Source: Nonomuraea sp. PA05
GTDB lineage: Bacteria; Actinomycetota; Actinomycetes; Streptosporangiales; Streptosporangiaceae
DNA length: 64,000 nt
Direction of reading: 5' to 3'
Assembly (NCBI RefSeq): GCF_008086045.1
Contig: NZ_VSEY01000031.1
Location: forward strand, 1-64,000
Below, in pieces: positions 15,870 to 24,043 of this stretch (positions within the stretch are counted from its first letter, which is position 1; each line of letters starts with the position of its first letter). The notes beneath the pieces are model-generated. The model saw only the letters and a list, made by a program, of their open reading frames with translations. It ran no database searches and was not told the DNA's origin. The position numbers were made by a program, and so were the translations under genes.

Positions 15870-17879
15870 TCAGGCGGGCGCGTAGCCCGCGGGGCGCGTG
15901 GTGAAAGTCCCCCGCCCCTGCGTACGGCTACGCAACCGGGTCGCGTACCCGAACACCTCCGCCAGCGGCACCACCGCGGTGATCACCACCGCGCCGGCCC
16001 GCGTCTCGGAGCCCGAGATGCGCCCGCGCCGCGCCGACAGGTCGCCCAGCACGGCGCCGGCCATCTCGTCGGGCACGGTCACCGTCACCTCCGCCACCGG
16101 CTCCAGCACCACCATCGCGCACTGGCGCAGCGCCTCGCGCAGCGCCAGCCGCCCGGCGGCGCGGAACGCCAGGTCCGAGGAGTCCTTGACGTGCGTGGCC
16201 CCGTCGGTCAGCGTGACCCGCAGCCCGGTCACCGGATGACCGCCGAGCGGCCCGTCGGACAGCGCTTCCCTGCAGCCGGCCTCGACCGCCCGCACGTACT
16301 CGCGCGGCACCCGGCCGCCGGTCACCGTGGAGGCGAAGGCGAAGCCCTCGGCCAGCGGTTCGACGTCGATCACCACGTGGGCGAACTGCCCGGCGCCGCC
16401 GTCCTGCTTGACGTGCCGGTACAGCAGCCCCGACACGCCTCGCCCGACCGTCTCCCTGAGCGCGACCTGCGGCCGGCCGACGCTCACGGCCAGCCGGTGC
16501 TCGCGCCGCAGCTTCTCCGCCGCCACCTCCAGATGCAGCTCGCCCATCCCGGACAGCACCGTCTGACCCGTCTCGGCGTCGGCGCGCACGGCCAGCGAGG
16601 GGTCCTCCTCCGCCAGCCGGGCCAGCGCCGCCGCCAGCCGGTCGCCGTCGGTGCCGTGGCGCGCCTCGACGGCCACGGACACCACCGGCTCGGTCGCGCC
16701 CGGCGGCTCCAGCAGCAGCGGGGCGTCCGGCGCGCACAGCGTCGTGCCCGTGCGGGCCGCCTTCGGCCCGACCACGGCCACGATGTCGCCGGCCGCCGCC
16801 CGGTCCGTCTCGGCGTGCCGGTCGGCCTGCACGCGCAGGATCCGCGCGATCCGCTCGGTCCGTCCCGTGCCCGCGTCCAGCACCATGTCTCCCTTCCGCA
16901 TCGTGCCCGAGTAGATCCGCAGGTACGTCAGCCGCCCGGTCGCCGTCGCGTTCACCTTGAACGCCAGCGCGGCCAGCGGTGCCCCGGGATCCGCCGGGCG
17001 CCTCTGCCCGTCCTGGCCGCGCACGGCGGGCACGTCCAGCGGCGAGGGCAGATACCGGACGGCGGCGTCCAGCAGCGGCTCGATCCCGCGGTCCCGGTAG
17101 GCCGAGCCGCACAGCACCACCACGCCCGCGCCGCTGCCGGTCAGCTCGCGCAGCGCCGCCACCAGCGTCGACTCGGACACCGACGGCTCGGCGCAGAACT
17201 CCTCCAGCGCGCCGGGGTGCAGCTCGGCCACGGCCTCCTCCAGCATCCGGCGCCGCCGACGCGCCTCCTCCAGCAGTTCCCCTGGCACCGGGCCGCTCTC
17301 CAGGACGCCGTCGTCCCAGGTCAGGGCCCGCATGGCGAGCAGGTCGACCACGCCGGCGAAGCCGTCCTCGCGCCCGATCGGCAGCTGTACGACCAGCGGC
17401 GCGGGATGCAGCCTGCGGCGGATCGACTCGACCGCCGCGTCGAGGTCGGCGCCCGCGCGGTCCAGCTTGTTCACGAACGCGATGCGCGGGACCCCGTGCC
17501 GGTCGGCGCGCCGCCACACCGACTCGCTCTGCGGCTCCACCCCGGCCACGCCGTCGAACACCGCGATCGCGCCGTCGAGCACCCGAAGGGAACGCTCCAC
17601 CTCGTCGGAGAAGTCGACGTGGCCAGGGGTGTCGATCAGGTTGATCCGGTGTCCGTCCCAGTCGCAGCTCACCGCGGCGGCGAAGATGGTGATGCCGCGG
17701 TCGCGCTCCTGGGGGTCGAAGTCGGTGACGGTCGTGCCGTCGTGCACCTCACCGCGCTTGTAGGTGGCGCCGGTCAGGTAGAGCATCCGCTCGGTGACGG
17801 TGGTCTTGCCGGCGTCCACGTGGGCGAGGATGCCGAGGTTCCGGATGTTGTGCAGGACGTTGACAACGTGAGCACGCAT
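15870..17879 (-). CDS. Paralogous elongation factor G (EF-G-like GTPase)
   Basis: 669 residues, slightly shorter than housekeeping EF-G (about 700). All five GTPase motifs are present: AHVDAGKTT (19-27), RDRGITI switch I, DTPGHVDF, NKLDR and the G5 region LCGSAYRDRG. Domains II to V follow, with TVLSGMGELHLEVAAEKLRR in III and PDEMAGAVLGDLSARRGRIS in V. The switch region DFDPQERDRGITI is closer to EF-G than to TetM/OtrA, although a ribosome-protection role is possible. No rpsL, rpsG or tuf genes are adjacent, so this is an accessory copy, perhaps for antibiotic tolerance (fusidane- or tetracycline-like) or growth in stress. The upstream region contains a leader ORF and competing hairpins, which suggests induction by stalled ribosomes (inferred). 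Confidence 0.85.
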   Translation of the reverse strand: MRAHVVNVLHNIRNLGILAHVDAGKTTVTERMLYLTGATYKRGEVHDGTTVTDFDPQERDRGITIFAAAVSCDWDGHRINLIDTPGHVDFSDEVERSLRVLDGAIAVFDGVAGVEPQSESVWRRADRHGVPRIAFVNKLDRAGADLDAAVESIRRRLHPAPLVVQLPIGREDGFAGVVDLLAMRALTWDDGVLESGPVPGELLEEARRRRRMLEEAVAELHPGALEEFCAEPSVSESTLVAALRELTGSGAGVVVLCGSAYRDRGIEPLLDAAVRYLPSPLDVPAVRGQDGQRRPADPGAPLAALAFKVNATATGRLTYLRIYSGTMRKGDMVLDAGTGRTERIARILRVQADRHAETDRAAAGDIVAVVGPKAARTGTTLCAPDAPLLLEPPGATEPVVSVAVEARHGTDGDRLAAALARLAEEDPSLAVRADAETGQTVLSGMGELHLEVAAEKLRREHRLAVSVGRPQVALRETVGRGVSGLLYRHVKQDGGAGQFAHVVIDVEPLAEGFAFASTVTGGRVPREYVRAVEAGCREALSDGPLGGHPVTGLRVTLTDGATHVKDSSDLAFRAAGRLALREALRQCAMVVLEPVAEVTVTVPDEMAGAVLGDLSARRGRISGSETRAGAVVITAVVPLAEVFGYATRLRSRTQGRGTFTTRPAGYAPA

Positions 17880-17888
17880 GGCTCATGG

Positions 17889-17977
17889 CCCCTTCGGGGG
17901 ACGGGATCTGGACAGGACAGCGCGATTCGGCGGCCTGTGAAAGTCCCAGAGAAAGGTCTGGTCAGGGCAGCAACCAG
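17889..17977 (-). promoter_or_regulatory. Attenuator-like leader upstream of EF-G paralog
   Basis: Reading the minus strand, CTGGT (17977-17973) can pair with ACCAG (17962-17958). Most of the second segment can instead pair downstream: CCAGA (17961-17957) with TCTGG (17950-17946). The two stems are mutually exclusive. The first arm lies inside the last codons of a 36-codon leader ORF. Further down, CCCC-GAA-GGGG (17899-17889) folds over the GGGG that serves as ribosome site for the EF-G start at 17879. Stems are short (4-5 bp). The arrangement resembles translation-coupled attenuation, but this is inferred. Confidence 0.4.
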
Positions 17978-18072
17978 TGACGGCCGCGCAGCCGGCACCG
18001 GGTCCCGGAAGACACCAGGATCACCTCGTAACGCGACAGGGAGACGGCGGTGGCGGCGCTGTGGTGGCGCAT
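17962..18072 (-). CDS. Putative 36-residue leader peptide for EF-G paralog
   Basis: Starts at the ATG at 18072 with a strong ribosome site GGAAGGG eight bases upstream, much better than that of the downstream GTPase. It encodes MRHHSAATAVSLSRYEVILV followed by SSGTRCRLRGRHWLLP, 36 residues with an arginine-rich end. The stop lies 82 bp before the EF-G start. No homologous protein family is recognised. A short, well-initiated ORF just before a translation-factor gene suggests a regulatory leader whose translation state controls expression of the GTPase. It could also be a fortuitous ORF. Confidence 0.45.
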   Translation of the reverse strand: MRHHSAATAVSLSRYEVILVSSGTRCRLRGRHWLLP

Positions 18073-18213
18073 GGCCGGCTCCCTTCCTGGGTCACGTCTT
18101 CGGTGTCGGTTGGTGAGTGTAGTGAGGACGGGCGAGGCACGGGAAACGATTTTTCCGGCCGTGATGGAGAACGAGGCCACGGCGCATGGCCGTCCGGTCG
18201 AGCCGGCGCCACC

Positions 18214-18420
18214 CGCCAGCAGTTCAAGGTCGTCTCGCAGGGCAGCGGCCTCGCGCTCACCAATGGCAAGTGCGTCGAGACGCCCGGCGCCACGGGCCGG
18301 CACCCGGCTCCACCAGAACGCCTGCTCGGCCGCCGCCGACCAGACCTGGACGTTCACCGCGTCCACCGCGGCCTCCGGGAAGTTTCGAGCGGGGCTGAAG
18401 TCGAGCGCGACACCTCGCCC
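18214..18420 (+). pseudogene. Frameshifted relic of a ricin-type lectin domain
   Basis: One frame reads FKVVSQGSGLALTNGKCVET then PGATG. After a break near 18290-18310 another frame continues RLHQNACSAAADQTWTFTAS, then TAASGKFRAG. Together they make one beta-trefoil repeat: GKCV, an NAC cysteine, and the Q-T-W-x-F end. No intact start or upstream gene joins to it, and the following bases lose the pattern. It is a decayed fragment of a secreted carbohydrate-binding protein. It runs opposite to the EF-G leader region but upstream of it, so the two do not conflict. Confidence 0.6.
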
Positions 18421-18513
18421 GTCCTGCGGGTGCAGGGGTCGAGCAGCCCGTCCTGCGCGTCCCCCGCACGTTCGCCACACAGAGGTGACGGCCGCTTCCG
18501 CACGCTCTCCGTC

Positions 18514-19257
18514 TCAGCGGGGACGAAGCGACGGTATGAGCGCGGCGATGGCGTCCAGGATGTGGCCGAGCTCGTGCCGGAACCGCTCCTCAGGGGCGAG
18601 GTGGGCCGTGCGGGACTCCAGGATCGACCGGTTGAACAGGGGGAAGGCGCCGGATTCGACGACCTGGCGGACGTACGGCCCCATGTAGTCCCGCTTCCAC
18701 CGCTCAGGGCCGAAGCCGGTGCGGCGGGCCTCCTCCAGCCAGCCGAGCTCGCGGCGGATCGCGCTGTGCAGGTGGTCGTTCAGCATGGTGACGAGGCCGG
18801 TGACGTCGTCGATGCCCAGCCCGAGTCCGTCGAGGGCGCCGAGGGCGAACTCGTGCACGCGCAGCAGGTGGGGGCCCAGCGTGGGGCGGCTGGTGAGCAG
18901 GGCGATCAGCCACGGGTGGCGCAGTCCCGTGGCGCGGGTCCGCCCGGCCAGCAGGGTCAGGTCGGCCCGCCAGTCGCCGGACGGGCCGCCGGGGAGTTCG
19001 ACCTCGCTCATCGCCAGGTCGATCATGAGGTCGAACAGGTCGTCGCGCCGGGGCACGTACCGGTAGAGCGACATGGCGCCGGTGCCCAGCTCTCCGGCGA
19101 TCCGCCGCATGGTCGCGGCCTCCACCCCCTCGGCGTCGGCGATCCGGACGGCCGTGCGGGTGATCTGCTCGCGGCTGTAGCCGGGGCGCCGTCCGGGGCC
19201 GGAGCGTTCCTGCCGCTCCGGCTGCATCCAGATGCTGACGGGTTCCTCGTCGGCCAT
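18514..19257 (-). CDS. TetR-family regulator with TetR_C_1-type C-terminal domain
   Basis: 247 residues. The HTH is at about 25-75 (YSREQITRTAVRIADAEGVE, then MRRIAGELGTGAMSLYRYV), followed by RRDDLFDLMIDLAMSEVELP and the long C-terminal domain of the TetR_C_1 type used by drug-sensing repressors. It is divergent from an MFS-FMN reductase-SDR operon with 85 bp between starts. That gap carries two copies of a palindromic 11-mer, the likely operators for autorepression and for repression of the operon. Confidence 0.9.
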   Translation of the reverse strand: MADEEPVSIWMQPERQERSGPGRRPGYSREQITRTAVRIADAEGVEAATMRRIAGELGTGAMSLYRYVPRRDDLFDLMIDLAMSEVELPGGPSGDWRADLTLLAGRTRATGLRHPWLIALLTSRPTLGPHLLRVHEFALGALDGLGLGIDDVTGLVTMLNDHLHSAIRRELGWLEEARRTGFGPERWKRDYMGPYVRQVVESGAFPLFNRSILESRTAHLAPEERFRHELGHILDAIAALIPSLRPR

Positions 19258-19280
19258 GCGCGTCCCTCCCTGTCATTTGC

Positions 19281-19326
19281 GTACATGGTACCTGAATGGT
19301 TATGGTCCGTTTCTCGTACGTGGTAC
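19281..19326. promoter_or_regulatory. Two GTAC-rTG-GTAC operator copies in divergent promoter
   Basis: GTACATGGTAC (19281-19291) and GTACGTGGTAC (19316-19326) differ by one base and start 35 bp apart. Each is an imperfect palindrome with GTAC arms. The outer flanks also form a longer dyad (TTTGCGTAC with GTACGCAAA). They lie between the TetR start at 19257 and the MFS start at 19343. They are probable TetR operators, the second just upstream of the MFS ribosome site GGAGGA (19334-19339). Confidence 0.7.
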
Positions 19327-19342
19327 GCAAAATGGAGGACAG

Positions 19343-20848
19343 ATGGATCGAACTCTTCGCCGGGGGGTGACCGGCGTGCTGCTGGGCATGATCACCGCCC
19401 CGCTGGACGGCATGATGCTCGGCCCCGCGCTCCCGGTGATCGTCCGGGATCTCGGGGGTCTGGAGTACTTCTCCTGGGTGGCCACCGGCTACCTCATCTG
19501 CATGGCCGCCTCGACCCCGATCTGGGGGAAACTCGGCGACCTGTACGGCCGCAAGGCGGTCTACATGGCCGCGATCACCGTCTTCCTGCTGGGCTCCGGG
19601 CTGTCGGGAGCCGCGCAGGACATGATCCAGCTCGTCGGCTTCAGAATGGTGCAGGGGCTGGGCGCGGGCGGCCTGATGACCGGGGCGCTCGCGCTGATCG
19701 GTGAACTGGTGCCGCCCCGGCACAGCGGCAGGCTGATGGGGCTGTTCGGGGTGATGATGCCGATCGCCTTCATCGCCGGGCCGCTGCTCGGCGGCCTGTT
19801 CGCCGAGCAGTTGAGCTGGCGGTGGGCGTTCTTCGTCAACCTCCCGATCGGCGTGGCCGCCTTGCTGCTCATCGGCGCCGCAGTGCGGCTGGAGCGGCGC
19901 CGGATCAGGGCACGCGTCGACTACCTGGGGGCGCTGCTGCTGACGGTGGCGCTGGTGGCGCTGAGCCTGGTCGCCGGCTGGGGCGGCACCCGGTACGCCT
20001 GGGGCTCGGCCCCGATCCTCGCCCTGATCGTCGTCGGGCTGGCGGCGCTGGCCGTCCTGCTGCCGGTGGAACGGCGCGCGGCCGAGCCGATCGTCCCGCT
20101 GCGCCTGTTCGCCGACCGCAACTTCACCCTCGCCCAGGTCATCCGCTTCCTCGGCGGCGTCGGCATGGTGGTGGCCGCCACCTTCCTGCCGCAGTACATG
20201 CAACTCGTCCACGGCGCCTCGCCGATCGCCAGCGGCCTGCTGATCCTGCCCGCGATGCTCGGCATGGTCGCCGTGCTGATCGGCACCGGCAGGCTGATCA
20301 GCCGCACCGGCCGCTACCGCGTCTACCCGATCCTCGGCGGCGCCACCGTGGCCGCCGGCATGCTTGCGCTTCTCCTGCTGCGGCCCGGCGTCAACCTGGC
20401 GCTCGCCTCCGCCCTGACGCTGATCGGCGGGCTCGGCGTGGGGCTGCTGATGCAGTCCACCACGATCATCACCATCAACAGCGCCGAGCCGCGCGACATG
20501 GGGGCGGCCAGCGGCTCGGTCACCCTCTGGCACACGATGGGCGCCTCGCTGGGCGTGGCCGCCCTGGGCGCCCTGTACACCGCCCGGCTGCAGGACACCC
20601 TCATCGACCGCCTCGGCGCGGCGGCCGGCGCCCGGATCGCCGCCGGCGACTTGACGCCCGGCGCGCTCGCCGGGCTTCCCGCCGCCGCGCGGGAGGCGGT
20701 TCGCGCGGCCGTCGCCGACGGCGTCCACGCCATGGCACTCGGCGCCGCCGCTCTGGGCGTCCTCGCCTTCGTCCTGGCCTGGTTCATTCGCGAGGTCCCC
20801 CTGCACGACCGGGCTCCGTCGCCCGAGCCCGCGCCGGTGGCGGCGTGA
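19343..20848 (+). CDS. MFS drug efflux transporter (DHA2/EmrB type)
   Basis: 501 residues from the ATG at 19343, with GGAGGA four bases upstream. It has fourteen predicted helices with DHA2 motifs: MLGPALPVIVRDLGGLEYFS (variant D1), WGKLGDLYGRKAVYMAAITV (motif A), RMVQGLGAGGLMTGALALIG (B) and FIAGPLLGGLFAEQLSWRWA (C). It is the first gene of an operon with an FMN reductase and an SDR reductase, 53 and 12 bp apart. Pump plus two reductases suggests a detoxification unit for a quinone-like or electrophilic compound, controlled by the divergent TetR. The substrate is unknown. Confidence 0.9.
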   Translation: MDRTLRRGVTGVLLGMITAPLDGMMLGPALPVIVRDLGGLEYFSWVATGYLICMAASTPIWGKLGDLYGRKAVYMAAITVFLLGSGLSGAAQDMIQLVGFRMVQGLGAGGLMTGALALIGELVPPRHSGRLMGLFGVMMPIAFIAGPLLGGLFAEQLSWRWAFFVNLPIGVAALLLIGAAVRLERRRIRARVDYLGALLLTVALVALSLVAGWGGTRYAWGSAPILALIVVGLAALAVLLPVERRAAEPIVPLRLFADRNFTLAQVIRFLGGVGMVVAATFLPQYMQLVHGASPIASGLLILPAMLGMVAVLIGTGRLISRTGRYRVYPILGGATVAAGMLALLLLRPGVNLALASALTLIGGLGVGLLMQSTTIITINSAEPRDMGAASGSVTLWHTMGASLGVAALGALYTARLQDTLIDRLGAAAGARIAAGDLTPGALAGLPAAAREAVRAAVADGVHAMALGAAALGVLAFVLAWFIREVPLHDRAPSPEPAPVAA

Positions 20849-20901
20849 GGCGGACGCTCGTGCCGTACCCAACCCTTGATGAACCTCAAAAGGAGAGCAC
20901 C

Positions 20902-21492
20902 ATGACGATCAATGACCCGCTCCGGCTGGCCGTCATCATCGGCAGCGTCCGCGACGGACGCCTCGGCCCGACCGTGGCCACCTGGTTCGCCGGCCAGGCC
21001 GCGGCCCGCCCGGACCTCGACGTGGACGTGATCGACCTGGCCGAGGTGCCGATCGGCGGGGCGGCCCCGTCGATGTCGGCGCCCGCGCCGGTACTGCAGG
21101 CCCTGGGCGGGCTGACCCCGCGACTGGCGGCCGCCGACGCGTTCGTGGTGGTGACCCCCGAGTACAACCACAGCTACCCGGCCGCGCTCAAGAACGCCAT
21201 CGACTGGCACAACCAGCAGTTCCACGCCAGGCCGGTGGCGTTCGTCTCCTACGGCGGCCTGTCCGGCGGCCTGCGCGCGGTGGAGCACCTGCGCGCCGTC
21301 TTCGCCGAGCTGCACGCCGTCACCACCCGCGACACCGTCAGCTTCCACGGCGCCTGGGAGTGCTTCGACGCCGACGGGCAGCCGAAGGACCCGACCGGCC
21401 CGGCCGCCGCCGCCGACGTCCTGCTGGACCAGGTGAGCTGGTGGGCGCGCATCCTGCGGGACGCCAGGACCACCACCCCTTACACCGCATAG
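20902..21492 (+). CDS. NAD(P)H-dependent FMN reductase
   Basis: 196 residues, with AGGAGAG before the ATG. It has a flavodoxin-like fold: the phosphate loop LAVIIGSVRDGRLGP (about 9-23) binds the FMN phosphate, and VVTPEYNHSYPAALKNAIDW (about 86-105) is the family signature. Members reduce FMN, azo dyes or quinones with NAD(P)H. It lies between the MFS pump and the SDR gene in one operon, so a two-electron reduction of a toxic substrate is a reasonable guess. No signal peptide is seen. Confidence 0.9.
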   Translation: MTINDPLRLAVIIGSVRDGRLGPTVATWFAGQAAARPDLDVDVIDLAEVPIGGAAPSMSAPAPVLQALGGLTPRLAAADAFVVVTPEYNHSYPAALKNAIDWHNQQFHARPVAFVSYGGLSGGLRAVEHLRAVFAELHAVTTRDTVSFHGAWECFDADGQPKDPTGPAAAADVLLDQVSWWARILRDARTTTPYTA

Positions 21493-21504
21493 AGAGGCAT
21501 GATC

Positions 21505-22254
21505 ATGACGACACTGACCGGAAAGACGGCGCTGGTGACCGGCGCGAGCCGGGGCATCGGCCGCGCCATCGCCACCCGGCTCGCCCGCGAAGGCGCCCGC
21601 GTCGCCGTCCACTACGGCACCAGCCACGCCGCCGCCAAGGACACCGTCGCCGCCATCGAAGCGGACGGCGGGCGGGCGTTCGCCGTCCAGGCCGAATTGG
21701 GCGCGCCCGGCGACGCGCAGACCCTGTGGACCGCCTTCGACGCGCACGCCGACGGGCTCGACATCCTGGTCAACAACGCGGGCGTCCTCGGCGGCCAGAC
21801 CGAGATCGACGGCGTCACCCGGGAGGCGTTCGAGCGCCTGCTCGCCGTCAACACCACCGCCCCGTTCCTCATCACCCAGCAAGCCCTGCCGCGGCTGCGC
21901 GACGGCGGACGGATCATCACCGTCGGCACCATGCTCACCCGGGGAGCGGCCATACCCAGAGCGATCGGCTACGCCATGTCCAAGGCCGCACTCGACGTCA
22001 TGACCGTCGCCCTGGCCAAGCAGCTCGGGCCGCGCGGCATCACGGTCAACCTCGTGGCCCCCGGCGTCATCGACACCGACATGCACCAAGGACGCCTGGT
22101 CGGCGACGCCCTGGCCTGGCTGTCGTCCCAGACGCCCCTCGGCCGGCTGGGCACACCGGCCGACGTGGCCGACACCGTCGCCTTCCTCGCCTCCAGCGAC
22201 AGCCGCTACATCACCGGGCACCGGCTCGACGTCTCCGGCGGGACGACCATGTAG
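21505..22254 (+). CDS. Short-chain dehydrogenase/reductase (SDR)
   Basis: 249 residues. The ATG at 21505 is favoured over the one at 21499 by spacing from GAGAGG. The NADP-binding TGASRGIG is at 12-19, NNAG at 90-93, and catalytic Tyr156-x3-Lys160 in GYAMSK. The position that is normally the catalytic serine reads TVGTMLTRG (about 139-147), with threonines but no serine, so activity may be altered or use Thr. Last gene of the TetR-controlled operon. A 329-bp non-coding stretch follows before pafA. Confidence 0.9.
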   Translation: MTTLTGKTALVTGASRGIGRAIATRLAREGARVAVHYGTSHAAAKDTVAAIEADGGRAFAVQAELGAPGDAQTLWTAFDAHADGLDILVNNAGVLGGQTEIDGVTREAFERLLAVNTTAPFLITQQALPRLRDGGRIITVGTMLTRGAAIPRAIGYAMSKAALDVMTVALAKQLGPRGITVNLVAPGVIDTDMHQGRLVGDALAWLSSQTPLGRLGTPADVADTVAFLASSDSRYITGHRLDVSGGTTM

Positions 22255-22583
22255 GGGCCGCGGAGTTCCTCCCGGCCGAGGCGGTCACCATGGCGAGCCG
22301 CTGCCCGCGGGCCGCCGTCTCGGGTGACGCGTCCGCGCTGATGATCCATGAGCTTGGACGTGTGAGTGACGCCAGGCCCGCGGGCGCCGGGAGGTCGCCG
22401 AGCCGAGGCTGGATGACGCCGGATACCTGAAGCCCGCCGTCTGACCGTGGTCCGATGAAAGCTCCTGTCCAGAACTCATCGCGGCACGATAGCCCAATCG
22501 CTCCCAGCCGCCCGCTTCTCGCGGAGAGTGGTTCCACTCCCCGCGGGGCACGTATAACGGACGGAGGAGGGAATGAGGTGGCG
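22255..22583. other. Non-coding stretch before pafA, with a hairpin
   Basis: No convincing gene is seen. A 12-bp hairpin with one mismatch (22520-22531 and 22534-22545, loop TT) lies 18 bp before the ribosome site GGAGGAGGG (22563-22571) of pafA. It could be a regulatory leader structure or an operator. TATAAC at 22553-22558 resembles a -10 box but is too close to the ribosome site to be the only promoter. Confidence 0.4.
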
Positions 22584-23942
22584 ATGGACCGTCGCATCTT
22601 TGGCCTGGAGAATGAGTACGGGATCACCTGCACCTTCAGAGGGCAACGCAGGCTGTCTCCCGACGAGGTGGCGCGCTACCTCTTCCGGAAAGTGGTGTCC
22701 TGGGGCAGATCGAGCAACGTCTTCCTGGGCAACGGAGCGCGCCTGTATCTCGACGTCGGCAGCCACCCGGAGTATGCCACTCCCGAGTGTGACAACGTCG
22801 TGGAGCTGGTGACGCACGACAAGGCCGGTGAGCGCATCGTGGAGGGCCTGGCCGTCGATGCCGAGCGGCGGCTGCGCGAGGAGGGCATCGCCGGGGACAT
22901 CTACCTGTTCAAGAACAACACCGACTCGGCCGGCAACTCCTACGGCTGCCACGAGAACTACTGCGTGGGCCGCCACGGGGAGTTCGGGCGGCTGGCGGAC
23001 GTGCTGATCCCGTTCCTGGTGACCCGGCAGGTCGTGTGCGGGGCAGGGAAGGTGCTGCAGACGCCGAGGGGCGCCGTGTACTGCCTGTCCCAGCGTGCGG
23101 AGCACATCTGGGAGGGCGTGTCCAGCGCCACCACCCGTTCGCGTCCGATCATCAACACGCGCGACGAGCCGCACGGCGACGCCGAGCGGTTCCGCCGGCT
23201 GCACGTGATCGTGGGCGACTCGAATATGAGCGAGACCACCACGCTGCTCAAGGTCGGCGCCACCGACCTGGCGCTGCGCATGATCGAGGCCGGTGTCGTG
23301 ATCCGCGACCTGTCGCTGGAGAACCCGATCAGGGCGATCCGCGAGGTGTCCCACGACATGACGGGCCGCCGCAAGGTCCGGCTGGCCAACGGGCGGGAGG
23401 CGTCCGCGCTGGAGATCCAGCAGGAGTACCTGTCCAAGGCGAAGGACTTCGTCGACCGCCGCGGCGGTGACGCGATCGCGCACCGGGTGCTGGACCTGTG
23501 GGAGCGTACGCTGCGGGCCGTCGAGACGGGGAACCTGGACCTGGTCTCCCGCGAGATCGACTGGGTGACGAAGTACCAGATGATCGAGCGTTACCGCAGC
23601 AAGTACGATCTGCCGCTGTCCTCGCCGCGGGTGGCGCAGCTCGACCTGGCCTACCATGACGTGCATCGCCGGCGGGGGCTGTTCTACCTGCTGCAGCGCA
23701 AGGGCCTGGTGGAGCGGGTGACGTCCGACATCAAGATCTTCGAGGCCAAGTCGGTGCCGCCGCAGACCACGCGGGCGCGGCTGCGCGGCGAGTTCGTCCG
23801 CAAGGCGCAGGAGAAGCGGCGCGACTTCACGGTCGACTGGGTGCACCTGAAGCTGAACGATCAGGCGCAGCGCACGGTGTTGTGCAAAGATCCGTTCCGG
23901 AGTGTGGACGAGCGGGTCGACAGGCTGATCGCCGGCATGTGA
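22584..23942 (+). CDS. pafA: Pup--protein ligase PafA
   Basis: 452 residues from the ATG at 22584; a GTG at 22578 is better placed after GGAGGAGGG and may be used. PafA joins the deamidated C-terminal glutamate of Pup to lysines of target proteins, marking them for the actinobacterial proteasome. MDRRIFGLENEYGITCTFRG carries the ATP/Mg glutamates (Glu9), LDVGSHPEYATPECDN has the catalytic-base aspartate (Asp57), and ENYCVGRHGEF, SATTRSRPIINTRDEPHGDA and KSVPPQTTRARLRG are further family blocks. Length and motifs are complete. No pup, prcB, prcA, dop or arc gene is in the neighbourhood, unlike the usual cluster, so this copy is isolated from the rest of the pathway or is a second copy. Confidence 0.95.
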   Translation: MDRRIFGLENEYGITCTFRGQRRLSPDEVARYLFRKVVSWGRSSNVFLGNGARLYLDVGSHPEYATPECDNVVELVTHDKAGERIVEGLAVDAERRLREEGIAGDIYLFKNNTDSAGNSYGCHENYCVGRHGEFGRLADVLIPFLVTRQVVCGAGKVLQTPRGAVYCLSQRAEHIWEGVSSATTRSRPIINTRDEPHGDAERFRRLHVIVGDSNMSETTTLLKVGATDLALRMIEAGVVIRDLSLENPIRAIREVSHDMTGRRKVRLANGREASALEIQQEYLSKAKDFVDRRGGDAIAHRVLDLWERTLRAVETGNLDLVSREIDWVTKYQMIERYRSKYDLPLSSPRVAQLDLAYHDVHRRRGLFYLLQRKGLVERVTSDIKIFEAKSVPPQTTRARLRGEFVRKAQEKRRDFTVDWVHLKLNDQAQRTVLCKDPFRSVDERVDRLIAGM

Positions 23943-24043
23943 CCGTGGGTGGCCGCTACCGGTGAGGCGCTCGTGACGACGGTGCGGGCCTGCTTCGGCG
24001 CGGGCAGGCCGGGCGCCGTCCAGAACAACCCGGAGGTCAGCGG

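Noticed and set aside
15870..17879. TetM/OtrA-type tetracycline-resistance protein
   Set aside because: Switch I and surrounding motifs (DFDPQERDRGITIFAAAVSC) and domain layout are closer to EF-G. Kept as EF-G paralog with resistance only as a possibility.
22285..22551. 88-codon minus-strand frame between SDR and pafA
   Set aside because: No initiation site or family resemblance. It covers the hairpin before pafA.
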